The notes under the pieces were generated by a model. That model searched no databases. It was not told the DNA's origin and saw nothing but the letters and a program-made list of their open reading frames with translations. 64,000 bases of DNA from Selaginella tamariscina. Lineage: Eukaryota > Streptophyta > Lycopodiopsida > Selaginellales > Selaginellaceae. Shown here one piece after another: positions 33,580-44,760 of the stretch. A program made the translations under genes and the position numbers. Positions within the stretch are counted from its first letter, which is position 1. The number at the start of each line of letters is the position of its first letter. The stretch covers positions 217,370 through 281,369 of the forward strand of contig PUQB01000328.1 of assembly GCA_003024785.1 (NCBI GenBank), in the 5' to 3' direction.

Positions 33580-33791
33580 GATGTGACGTTCCGCCAACCA
33601 TCTGGATCCATCCCATGTTCCATCAACGATATCCTACAAAACCTCAACCATCTGACGTTCCGCCAACCATCTGGATCCATCCCATGTTCCATCAACGATA
33701 TCCTACAAAACCTCAACCATCAACGATATCCTACAAACCTCAACCATCTGGATCCATCAACGAAGGTGCTCGTCATCGAAGGGGAAGATAG
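33580..33791 (+). other. Tandem duplications and polypurine tract before the 3' LTR
   Basis: A ~69-bp unit containing GACGTTCCGCCAACCATC and CAACGATATCCTACAAAACC occurs twice (about 33582-33720). GAAGGGGAAGATAG directly before 33792 is the polypurine tract. Confidence 0.65.
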
Positions 33792-34172
33792 TATAAGGAT
33801 CATGGGTCATTTTTTACTTTTCACAGGACTTGAACCCGAGACCTTTTGGCTAACACACACATGTATTAACCAACTGATCCGTATGATCCTGGATGCTGAA
33901 CTACACCATCAACAGCAAGGCGTATATTCATACGCATGTTCCAGACCAATGTGGACCACACATTCTAGACCAGTTGTGGATCACACATTCCAGACCAGTT
34001 GTGGACCATACAATCCTCAGGACCTCAGATATATAAACAAGGTTCCAATTCTAGGTTTCTCAGAATCATTCAACACCAGTCTTCGGCATTGTGTTTCATT
34101 TTGTATTCATTTCTTTCTTGAATACAATCTCCTCCTTTCAAGGTTCCACCCTTGTTCTAAAGGTTGTGACAC
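33792..34172 (+). repeat. 3' LTR of the Ty3 element
   Basis: Matches 28898-29280 almost throughout, with a 15-base insertion near 33880 and a ~17-base deletion near its end. Ends GGTTGTGACA. Confidence 0.8.
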
Positions 34173-34258
34173 CAAATGTGATCGAGAGGCAAATAAGCTT
34201 TCCAATCCACCAAGTATTAAAGTTGGCAATGATGAAGACGAGAATCAAGGATGGCTGC

Positions 34259-34849
34259 TGTCATGACCTGATACAGGATACATGTTTTCGGATACAAGAT
34301 ACGGGTTGCAGGATTTCCTACAGGATATTCCTATAGGGATTCCGGATACAGGATATGGTTGCAAGATATTCTTATAGGATATGCCACAGGATATGCCTAG
34401 AGGATAAGGGACATGTGGACTCATCTTAACCTCTGCATGCATGCAACCACTTTTAGCACTCATGCCTAGATTAGCTCTTGGAGTTGTGAGCATAAAAGCT
34501 CCGACTTAATTGTTGTACAATCAGTTACTATCAACACTAGTCTTACTACAATCAATCTCGTCTTGTCTTGTTCTTGTCTTGTTTCCTGTCCTGCTCTTGT
34601 CTCGCTCCTGTTTCCTGTCCTGCTCCTGGATCCTGTCCTGCTCCTTTCTTGTTCCCGGATCCTATCCTGTTTTTGTCTTGTTCTTGGATCTTGTCTTGCG
34701 CCTTTCTGTCTTGCTCCCGAATCCTATCCTGTTCTTGTCTTGCTTCTGAGTTTCTGAGTTCCTGTCCTACTCTCCATCCTATTCTTGAGTCAAGCCTTCT
34801 TGTTCTTGGGATCCTGCTCTCTTCCTGGTTCCTGAATCGTGGCTTGACA
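34259..34849 (+). mobile_element. Chromovirus 5' LTR, plus orientation
   Basis: TGTCATGACCTGATACAGG … GGCTTGACA. The left half is built from ACAGGATAT-CCTA words and the right half from TCCTGTCCTGCTCC words. It lies inside the pol end of the older minus-strand chromovirus and leads into gag on the plus strand. Confidence 0.75.
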
Positions 34850-34941
34850 GTTTTGATAGTAACTGCTTTCATAGCTCTCTGTTTCCCAGTTACTTTTTTT
34901 TAATTCTTTTCCTTCGTTTTCCTCCTTTTCTTTCATAGATC

Positions 34942-35850
34942 ATGGCTGATTTTGAGCACTTCCAACACGAGCACCAAATGTTGCTTCATGAGCTGGCCAC
35001 TTTGTGCCAAGTGGTCACCGATTTACAAGGTTCCACCAATGCGGCACATGTAGCTGCTGATGCATCCTCCAAGGCTGCTGCGCAGGCTCTCTCTCAGGCA
35101 TCGATGGTTCCTTCTTCATCAAACTTTTCTACAGAACGAAGATCAGCATGCCCGAAAAGTTTGGTGGCAATCGTGCGGATTTCCAAGGTTTCCTGAATCA
35201 GATCAAGCTCTTGATCCGCATGTAACCATGCCGCTACTCGACTGATGCACAAAAGGTTGGCCTTTTGGCATCTTTACTAAGTGGATCTCCACGGGCTTGG
35301 GTTGCCCCCTTGCTAGAGCGTGACGACCCATTGATGGAAGAATTTGAAGGTTTTGTGGCTGCCTTTGAAGCCTGCTTTGGAGATCCTGATAAGTACTGTT
35401 CCGCATGCACGAAGTTACGGAAGCTCACTCAAGGATCCCGACCAGCTTCCGTTTATGCATCCGAATTTCAGCAAATTTGCACGAACATTCCATGGGACGA
35501 GACTGCATTGATTGAACACTTCCATTTGGGTTGAGGGATGACGTGAAGGACCTTCTCCTTATGTTACCGGATGCCCAAACATTAGTAGAGATCATGCAGC
35601 AAGTTGTTCGTTGTGACAATCGTCTGTTCGAGCATCGTTAGGAAAGATCCCGTCAGCAGTTCCTGCAAACCAATCCTGTGGCTGTGGTACATGTTCCTGC
35701 ACTACCTTCTGGAGTAGTTCCTATGGAGATTGAGAAATCCAAACGTGGCTCTCTTTCCGCTGCTGAGAAGCAACGTCGCCGCAGTGAGAACCTATGCTTT
35801 GTATTGTGGTGAAGCAGGACACAAAGTGGCAGAATGTCCTATTAAAGTCA
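34942..35850 (+). pseudogene. Chromovirus gag with damaged zinc knuckle
   Basis: MADFEHFQHEHQMLLHELATL starts at 34942. After frameshifts near 35140 it continues VGLLASLLSGSPRAWVAPLL (seen as GLLASLLSG) and CFGDPDKYCSACTKLRKLTQG. The knuckle near 35800 reads ALYCGEAGHKVAECP, so the first Cys is changed. Intact CLYCGEAGHKVAECP is found in the sister copy at about 54400. Confidence 0.75.
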
Positions 35851-35939
35851 GGAAGTTCAAGATGCGTGAAGTTGAAGCTGAAGTTCAGTCGAAAAAACTT
35901 CAATGTCCACTTTGTCTAGGAGCCGTGAAGTTGGACGTA

Positions 35940-36631
35940 GGTGCAAGCTCCATTGGTGCTGCTCATACCATTCCATCATTTAAGTTTCTTATACACATTC
36001 ATCTTAATAATCGAGAGCTCATGGAGTTTGCCTTATTAAACACTGGTGCAAATGCATGCTTCATGGATGACACTTTTGCAACTCAACATGGCATTTCGGT
36101 GGTGAAGTTGAAGCGTGCAGTTCCTGTAGAGGTGGTTGATGGGCGTCTAATTGCTTCTGGCGTAGTTACCCATGCTACCGAACCTCTCTCCTGCAGTTAT
36201 GGCACATTCAACTGTTCAATTTCCTTCAACTTGATCAAGACTCGGTCGACTCCCATCATTTTAGGCATGCCATGGTTCGTTGTTGCAAATCCGCAGATCA
36301 ACTGGAGGTCTAGGACGCTCACGTTTTCCTCTCCGACAACTAGGATCAATCATGTACCTTCCTGACAGTGTGTGCAGGATACATCCTTAGTATCTGAGGT
36401 AATACAAGCTACAGGATTGACCGTGCCTGTTCCTGTACCAGTGTTGAAGACTCCTCCTCGACAGGATTCACCTCATGTCAGTTCCTCAGCCCATTCGCAG
36501 GCTCTCTCCACTCCTGTAAGTTTGCGTTTTCCTGTACAGGGTTCTTCCAATCCTGTATCAGTGTCGAAGGTTCTTCCTCAACAGGATCCACCTCCTGTTG
36601 ATTCGTCAGCACATTCGCAGGCTTTCCCCAC
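35940..36631 (+). pseudogene. Chromovirus protease and Pro/Ser linker
   Basis: FALLNTGANACFMDDTFATQ holds the protease site, but D-T-G has become N-T-G. IILGMPWFVVANPQINW follows. A repetitive linker with PVPVPVLKTPPRQDS-type units runs to 36631, where LTR-B is inserted at CCCAC. Confidence 0.75.
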
Positions 36632-38391
36632 TGTCAGAGTTTTAACCCAAAGGGCCACACGTGGCAACACGTGGCTGCCAGGTGACCATTTGGTGTCATC
36701 ACCCTGTGTGAGCAATGCTAAGTTTCACAGAACAACCCCAATGACCCCTAGGGTTAGACTCTAATGCCCAAGTGGACAGGAGACTTAGGGTTTAGCCTAA
36801 GTCTCCTAGAATGTCTGCCCCAGAACCCTAGTTGACTTAGGGTCTTGCCCTAGAAGACCTAGACAGGCTCATGCCTTAACCCCCATCAAGAAGACGTGTG
36901 TTCCACACATACCCTTGGACAAAGCTAAGGCATCGTCACTTACCCCTTGAGGAATCACCCTCATCCGGGAGTACAACCCCTTTAGGGCGACAAGGGGTAC
37001 CCTGAACCACGACTAACCCCTAAGGGTTTGAGTGGCCAAGTTATACCCTAGACCTAGGGCTAGTACTTAGTGAGGACACGAGTGTGCGCCGTAGGCGGAC
37101 ACGAGTGTTCTGCTAAGCAAACTTCCTAAGGCTAGGTTTGGGATAACCCTAAGCACATGACCTTGCGAGTGCCTCACGAAAGGGCTCCTGCTAACATGTC
37201 TAGGTTGTTCAACTCTTGAATTCCAAGGAGAAACACTCCCCTAGCCAAGTGTGCCAAAGCACACCTAGTTATGAGACCTAACCTCCCTTGAGCAATGCCC
37301 AAGGCTTAGCACCCTAGTGCAAGCACAAACATGTTTTGTTTGCTAAAGTATCCAACCCCTTGGCAACAAGCCCATGACAATAACCCCAAAGGGCGTGCCT
37401 CAGGCGTTGCACACCATGTGACGTTTAGCCCAGTGTCACATCTCCATGTGACACTGCCTTCCCGATGTGGGCTATCATGCCATACCCTTAGATTCAAGAG
37501 TTGCACTAAGTGCTACAAATGTGGCTCCTAAATGCCAACTCTAGAATCCCTCAATGAACCCTCAAGAACCAGGTATGTGAACCTGTCAAACAAGATCCCA
37601 CGCCCACAGTTGACAAGGACACGGATGTGCCTTGCTTGGCTGTGAGTGCTACACCTAGCTTGACGTGGAGGAGGAGGTTGGAGACAAGCCTCAACCTCTG
37701 CCTCTTGGAACGTGCATTCCGACAAGACCTCCCAGACATGGATTCGTCAATGTTAAAGGGTAAGCTACCCGAAGGTGGGACGTACCCCTGGCATCTGGAA
37801 GTTAAGGCGGCACAACAGAGGGTTGTACCTTAACGACACAAGCTAAAGCTTGCACCGGCAGAAGAGCAACGAACTCAATCATAACCCAGGAGCTCTTCCA
37901 CGTATACTCTACCTTATTTATGTGACGGAGCCCCCCCCCCCCCCCCCCCCTCTTTTCCTGTTTGTGTTAGTGGGCTGGCACTGAATTCTAGCCCTTAGAT
38001 AAATTAGCAATATGAGCCTATAACTCACCCTTACCTACCCCTAACCCTACCCAAGGGGGTGGGGGTTTTAGGGCGTGGGTTAGGGCAACCCTAGGGTTAG
38101 GTCAACCCTACAAGTGTTCCTAACCCTACTTAACACGCCAAACTCATTTGCAACAACCAATCAGCCTATTTGGGACGTCAAAAATCGGGGGTGGGTTTTC
38201 TAGAAGGTAAGTTCTAGCTTCGCTTAGAGTTTCCTATAAATACCTAATGACACCGGCCGGCCATCACCAAATACCCAAGTGCACTAAGCGGGCCTGTTTC
38301 CTACTACATCTAGGGTCCATCAACATAGTACAATAGGTAACAACAGTCAACGTCCAAAGTAAAGGGTCGAGTCATAGTAAAAACTATGACA
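36632..38391 (-). mobile_element. LTR-B, minus orientation (1.76 kb)
   Basis: TGTCAGAGTTTTAACCC … GTAAAAACTATGACA. Followed by CACTCCCCGCCTTT, the reverse complement of its polypurine tract, so it is the 3' LTR of a minus-strand element. It contains a run of about 20 C at 37931-37950. The left flank is CCCAC (36627-36631), whose partner is found beside the LTR-B copy at 46863. Confidence 0.8.
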
Positions 38392-38690
38392 CACTCCCCG
38401 CCTTTGAAAATGTCAACATCCTCGTTGAGGTCCAACTCCAAGACTAGATAATGTTAAAAAACTAACCAAAACTAACATATCACATAATTTCATTACCCCC
38501 CTTGCATTACGCGAAGCCAAGTTCTTCAGAACCGTCGTTCACTGAGTCGTAAACCCAGCTGCCAGAGGCCACCTGCGACATGAAGTCACTTGGAGACTTT
38601 TGCACTTCTGCAAAGTCTGTCACCTGACGCACACAACACTGGTTAATTTTTTTACTTAACTAGAATTTATATTGGGCCTCTAGTTAGTGT
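38392..38690 (-). mobile_element. Short internal piece of the LTR-B element
   Basis: Matches the sequence next to the older LTR-B copy at 21132-21390 (TGTCAACATCCTCGTTGA, GAACCGTCGTTCACTGAG). It stops abruptly at about 38690 against chromovirus protease sequence, which I take as a rearrangement breakpoint. Confidence 0.6.
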
Positions 38691-41600
38691 TGTTGCCGGT
38701 GCAAATGCATGCTTCATAGATGACACTTTTGCAACTCAGCATGGCATTCCAGTGGTGAAGTTGAAGCACACAATTCCTATAGAGGTTGCAGATGGTCGTC
38801 TGATTGCTTCTGGCATAGTTACCCATGTTACCACACCTCTCTCTTGTACTCATGGCATTTTCAACTGTTTGATTTCCTTCAACTTGATCAAGACTCAGTC
38901 AACTCCCATTGTTTTGGGCATGCCTTGGTTTGTGGTTGCAAATCCTCAGATCAACTGAAGGTCCAGGACACTCACATTTTCCTCCTCGGTAGCCAGGATC
39001 AATCCTGTACCTTCCTGCGTGCAGGATATGATCTTAGTGTCAACGCAGTACAAACTATCGGATTGACCATGCCTGTTCCTGTATCAATGTTAAAGGTTCC
39101 TCCTCAATAGGATTCACCTCCTATCAGTCCGTCAAACATCCGCAAGTTCTCTCCACTCCTATAAGTTCACGGTTTCCTATACAGGTTCTTCCAATCTTGT
39201 ATCAGTGTCGAGATTCCTCCTCAACAGGATCCACCTCCTGTTGGTTCCTTAGCACACTCGCAGGCTCCTTCAGTCCTGTGCATCCACAGACTTCTGTACA
39301 TGATTTTCCAATCCTGTACATTGTCAACATCTGCACAGGTTTTTCCTAATCCTGCCTCTTTTCATTACTCTGCTTCTGTTCCACCCCTCAAGATCCTTCC
39401 TCTTTTTCAGTCACAACTCCCTCCTTCTCCTCTCCGAATTCTTACCACTACTATGCATGAACTTGCCACTAATCCTGCTCCTTTTCATCTTTTGCTTTCC
39501 AAGTAACTCTTATGTCCTCTTTTAGCTTTCATGTATCTAACTCTCCTGTTTTTCAATCTCATTCTCCTGCTCCTTCTCCTTCTCCTTCTCCTACTTCTTC
39601 CCTGCCAGCCAAGTATCACTCCTTTCAGGACGTTTTTGACAAGCACAAGGTTGCAGTTCTTCCTGTTCACAAGTCCTACGACTGTCCTATCGATCTTGCA
39701 GAAGGGAGACTTCACCGTTCAGACCGATTTATGCATTGTCACCTACAGAATTGGAGGTTTTTTGCCAGTACATCGAGGACAACTTGGCATCCACTTCATT
39801 CGTTCACTCAAAGTCCCCTGCAGGAGCACCTATCTTCTTTGTCAAGAAGAAAGATGGGAGTTTGCACTAGGTTGTGGACTACAGGGGTTTGAATCAAGTC
39901 ACTATCGAAATCGGTATCCATTGCCATTGATCCCAGAACTTCTCAATCGGCTACGAGGAGCAAAGGTGTTCACAAAGATCGACTTACGAAGGGCCTACAA
40001 TCTTGTACGGATTCGTCCAGGCGATGAGTGGAAGACTGCCTTTTGTACAAGGTATGGACATTTTGAGTACACGTGATGCCTTTCAGACTTACAATGCCCC
40101 AACCGTGTTCCAACACATGGTAAACGACATCTTTCGGACTTCTTGGACCAGTTTGTGGTGATCTACCTCGATGACATTTTGATTTTCTCCAAGGATCAAG
40201 CAGCACATGACAAGCATATACGACTAGTTCTACAGGCTTCACGAGCATGGCATGTATGCAAAGTTGGAAAGTGTTTTTTTGACAGTGATACTGTGGAGTT
40301 CTTGGGCTACATCGTCTCTCCTGCTGGCGTTTCCATGGACATGCACAAGGTGAAGACTATGTGGAGTGGGAGAGGCCCAAGTTATATGAGACGTACAATG
40401 TTTTTTTGGCTTTGCAAACTTCTACAGGCGATTCATACAGGACTTCTCCAAGCGCGTACTTCCACTCACAGAACTCACCAAGTGCACAGGAGATTTCTCT
40501 TGGTCCGACAAGGCAAAACATGCATTCACAGCACTTAAGGACGCCTTCATGATAGCTCCGATTTTAGCACATCCTGATCCTTCTCGTCCCTTCTTCGTTG
40601 AAGCAGATGCCTCGGATTTTGTAGTAGGTCCCTATCACAAGTGGAGAAGACAATTACTCATCCTGTAGCCTTTCACTCTCATAAGTTCCTTTTAACGGAA
40701 ATCAATTACGAGATTCATGACAAGGAACTCAAGGCCATTGTGGATTCGTTCGAGGAGTGGCGGCATTTCTTAGAAGGTGCTGCGCATCCTGTACAAGTTC
40801 TTACGGATCACAAGAACCTGGAGTTTTTTCAAACGGCTCGAGTTTCAGTCGACAACAGGCTAGGTAGGCGGAATTCCTATCACGTTTTGATTTTGTTATC
40901 GTCTACATGCCCAATTTTTGGAATGACAAAGCGAACACATTGTCTAGGCGCTCTTACCTTGCATTGACCCGGGCAATCCTGCATATGACTGTCAAAAGCA
41001 AGTGTTATTGGGTCCTGATTGATTTCGGCTTATGGCACTACATATTCATTATGCTCCAGCAAATTCAACACTTCTACAGGACATCCATTTGTAGTTGGCT
41101 ACAGATGACTTGGCTACAGACGACTTGGTAAAGAATGTGTTCTCACACATTAGTCCTGACATTGCAAGCTCCTCTTCCTCCAGTTCCTGTTCAGACTATA
41201 AGTTGTTCACTATACAAGACGGACTCCTGTACTGGGAAGGTCTCCTGTATGTTCTTGTTGGTGTTTACAAGACTCATGTGGTACATGATTATCATGATAC
41301 TCCAGCTACATGACATTTTAGTGTGGCTAAGACAGTTGAGTTGGTGACTCACAACTATTGGTGGCCTGGGTTGTGAGGTTCTGTGGAAAGGTTTGACGGA
41401 GTTGTGACACCTGCAACAAGTCAAAGATGCCTTGTCATGTGCCCTCTGGTCTTCTTCATCCTCTTCCTGTTCCTTTTGCTCCTTGGAGATCCATTTCTAT
41501 GGATTTCCTCATAAATCTTCCTCCTTATGGATTTAATGCAGTTCTTGTGGTGGTTGACTGTTTCACCAAACAGGCTCATTTCCTACCATGTAACAAGACG

Positions 41601-42256
41601 GCTATAGGCCAGACAACTGCTGAGTTGGTGATCCGTGAAGTTTTTTGACATCATGGTCTTCCTGAGAGTATTGTTTCTGATCGAGACCCACAATATATGT
41701 CCAAATTTAACAGGACAACTGGTTGGACCTTCTTCCAATGGCGGAGTTTGCCTATAACAACTCCATTCACGCATCTACAAGATAAACACCTTTCTTCACT
41801 CTTACAGGCTACCATCCACATTTTGACTTTGGTCCTCCTGCTTCTCCTTCTTCCGCTCTAGCAGTACAAGATCGTCTCTAGCATCTTTGTCAGGTACAGG
41901 ATGATCTCCAGGTTCATCTTTAGCAAGAAAAGGAATGATAAAAGCGTCATGCTGATGTTCATCATCAGTCGGCACCTGCATACAAGATTGGTGATCTCGT
42001 GTGGCTTCTTCATTGGCATATTCACCAACAGACCTTCTTCTAAGCTGAACTTTCAATGATTGGGCCCTTACAGGATTGCGGCTGAGGTCAATCCTGTAGC
42101 TTTCTGATTAGAGTTACCATCTACGGTGAAACTTTATCTTGTGTTTCACACCTCTTTGTTTGTAGTCGTATCATCCTTCTTCTCTTCCTGGTCGTGCTTC
42201 TTCTCCTCCCCTCTTGTGGTCATTGACGATGAACCTGAGTACAAAGTTGCAACTGT
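38691..42256 (+). pseudogene. Chromovirus protease-pol, plus strand, heavily frameshifted
   Basis: Order: protease part (GANACFIDDTFATQHG), Pro/Ser linker, RT ([38 protein letters not shown] at 40150), RNase H ([31 protein letters not shown]), integrase (SISMDFLINLPP, VVDCFTKQAHFLPCNK) and the C-terminal end (PEYKVAT). More than ten frame changes and an integrase deletion near 41710. It faces the minus-strand copy at 43727-46862. Confidence 0.8.
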
Positions 42257-42893
42257 CAGGCCACGATCCAAGAACCAGGAAGAGAACAGGATCCCAAGAA
42301 CAAGAAGGCTTGACTCAGGAACAGGACGGAGAGTAGGACAGAAACTCAGAAACTCAGGAACAAGACAGGAACAGGATAGGATCCAGGAGCAAGACAGGAA
42401 GGCGCAAGACAGGATCCAGGAACAAGATAGAAACAGGACAAGATCCGGGAATAAGACAGGAGTAGGATAGGATCCAGGAGCAGGACAGGAAACAGGAGCG
42501 AGACAAGAGCAGGACAGGAAACAGGAGCGAGACAAGAGCAAGACAGGAAACAAGACAAGAACAAGACAAGACGAGATTGATCGTAGTAAGACTGGTGTTG
42601 ATAGTAATTTTGTACAACAATTAGTCTGGAGCTTTTATGCTCACAACTCCAAGAGCTAATCTAGGCATGAGTGCTAAAAGTGGTTACATGCATGCAAAGT
42701 GACTGCATGCATGCAGAGGTTAAGATGAGTCCACATGTCCCTTATCCTCTAGGCATATCCTGTGGCATATCCTGTAGGAATATCCTGCAACCGTATCCTG
42801 TATCTGGAATCCCTATAGGAATATCCTGTAGGAAAATCCTGCAACCCGTATCCTATATCCGGAAACCTGTATCCTGTATCGGGTCGTGACAGC
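42257..42893 (-). mobile_element. Chromovirus 3' LTR, minus orientation
   Basis: TGTCAGGCCACGATCC … GGGTCGTGACA with dense CAGGA words. The polypurine tract (reverse complement of GCACCTCCTCCCT) follows at 42894, so it is the 3' LTR of the minus-strand element to the right. It abuts the end of the opposing plus-strand pol. Confidence 0.75.
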
Positions 42894-43082
42894 ACCTCCT
42901 CCCTAAAGACGAGTTCCACGAGTCTTGGAAGATAACGCCGATGGAAGGCAGCAACTTTGGAAGAAGCATGGAGTAAGTTGGATGCAGGTTCCCAAGTGCG
43001 ATCAGTAGGCAAATAACCTTTCCAATCCACCAAGTATTGGAGTTGGCGGCGATGAAGACGAGAATCAAGGATGGCTGCAACT
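42894..43082 (-). pseudogene. Chromodomain of the minus-strand chromovirus
   Basis: VDWKGYLPTDRTWEPASNLL and KVAAFHRRYLPRL are the core of a chromodomain, which in chromoviruses targets integration to marked chromatin. It is separated from the rest of integrase by a solo LTR at 43083-43726. Confidence 0.8.
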
Positions 43083-43726
43083 TGTCACGACCCGATACAG
43101 AATACAGGATTCCGGATACAGGACATGGGTTGCATGACTTTCCTACAGGATTCCGGATACAGGATATGGGTTGCAGGATTTTCCTACAGGATACTCCTAC
43201 TAGGATTCCGGACACAGGATTCGGTTGCAGGATATTCCTACAGGATATGCCACAGGATATGCCTAGAGGATAAGGGACATGTGGACTCATCTTAGCCTCT
43301 GCATGCATGCAATCACTTTTGCATGCATGCAACCACTTTTGCATGCATGCCTAGATTAGCTCTTGGAGTTGTGAGCATAAAAGCTCCGACCTAATTGTTG
43401 TACAATCAGTTACTATCAACACCAGTCTTACTACGATCAATCTTGTCTTGTCTTGTTTCCTGTCCTGTTCCTGTCTCGCTCTTATTTCCTGTCCTGTTCC
43501 TGGATCCTGTCCTGCTCCGGGATCCTGTCCTGTTCCTGTTTTGCTCCCGGATCCTATCCTGTGCTTTCCTGTCTTGCTCCCGGATCCTATCCTAATCCTG
43601 TCCTACTCCTAGATCCGTCCTGTTCCTATTCCTGGTTCCTGTCCTGCTCTCGATCCTGTTCCTGAGTCAAGCCTTCATGTCCTTGGAATCCTGCTCTCTT
43701 CCTGTTTCCTGGATCGTGGCTTGACA
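43083..43726 (+). mobile_element. Solo chromovirus LTR with perfect target duplication
   Basis: TGTCACGACCCGATACAG … GGCTTGACA, 644 bp, flanked by CAACT on both sides (43078-43082 and 43727-43731). It interrupts the integrase/chromodomain junction of the minus-strand element and is most simply a solo LTR left after LTR-LTR recombination. Confidence 0.85.
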
Positions 43727-44760
43727 CAACTTCGTGCTCAGGTTCAGTGTCAATGACCACAGGAGGGGAGGAGAAGGAGCACGATCGGGAAGAGAAGAAG
43801 GATGATACGGCTCCAACAAGGAGGTGTGAAACACAGAATGAAGTTTCACCGAAGATGGTAACTCGAGTCGAAAAGTTACAGGATTGACCTCCGCCACAAT
43901 CCTGTAAGGGCCCAATCGTTGAAAATCCAACTTAGAAAAAGGCCTGTTTGGTGCGAATATATTGACAAAGAAGCCACACGAGATCACCAATCTTGTATGC
44001 AGGTGCTGACTGACGGTGAGCATCAGCATGATGCTTGTATCGTTCTTGTGCCTGCTGAAGAGATCATTCTGTACCTGACGAAGATGCTGGAGACGATCCT
44101 GTACTGCAGGAGCGGAAGAAGGAGAAGCGGGAGGAGCAAAGTCAAAACGTGGATGGTGACCTGTAAGAGCAAAGAAAGGTGTCTGTCCTGTAGATGCGTG
44201 AACGGAGTTGTGTAGGCAAACTCCGCCATTGGAAGAAGGTCCAACCAGTTGTCCTGCTGGTAACTGATGAAGTAATGAAGATACTGTTCCAAAGTCTGAA
44301 TTGTGCGTTCGGACTGCCCATTAGTTTGCGGATGATATCCTGAAGAAAGATCCGCTTTAACCTGTAGACTCCGAAGAAGCTCTCGCCAAAACTTGGACAT
44401 GAATTGTGGACCTCGATCGGAAACAATGCTCTTAGGAAGACCATGATGTCGAAACACTTCATGGATCACTAACTTAGCAGTTGTCTGACCTGTAGCTGTC
44501 TTGTTGCAGGGTAGGAAATGAGCTTGCTTAGTGAAACGGTCAACCACCACAAGAACTGCATCGAATCTACGAGAAGGAGGAAGATCTGTGAGGAAATCCA
44601 TAGAAATGGATCTCCAAGGAGCAGAAGGAACAGGAAGAGGACGAAGAAGACCAGAGGGTGCATGATGAGGCATCTTCGACCTGTTACAAGTGTCACAACT
44701 CCATACAAACCTTTTCACAAAACCTCTCAACCCAGGCCACTAATAGTTGCGAGTCACCAA
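43727..44760 (-). pseudogene. Chromovirus integrase, minus strand
   Basis: A long open stretch carries CDTCNRSK, SISMDFLTDLPPS, VSDRGPQFMSKFW and [18 protein letters not shown], so all three catalytic acids (D, D, E) are present. The C-terminal SH3-like part (FQRLGPYRIVAEVNPV, LHSVFHTSLLEPYHPS) lies at about 43740-43990. Frames break between the two parts. Confidence 0.85.

Larger units (their letters stand above)
28898..34172 (+). mobile_element. Near-complete Ty3/gypsy element inserted in a chromovirus
   Basis: LTRs at 28898-29280 and 33792-34172 enclose gag, protease, RT, RNase H and integrase in Ty3 order. Left flank CCAAG (28893-28897) and right flank CCAAA (34173-34177) look like a slightly decayed 5-bp target duplication. 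The interrupted host sequence TTCCCAAGTGCGATCGG is seen intact at about 27910 and 42990. The two LTRs differ by about ten substitutions and two indels, so the insertion is fairly young. Confidence 0.85.

Noticed and set aside
37931-37950. Run of about 20 C as a biological feature
   Set aside because: The inverted LTR-B copy has a shorter G run at the same place (about 47300), so the length is slippage or assembly noise.
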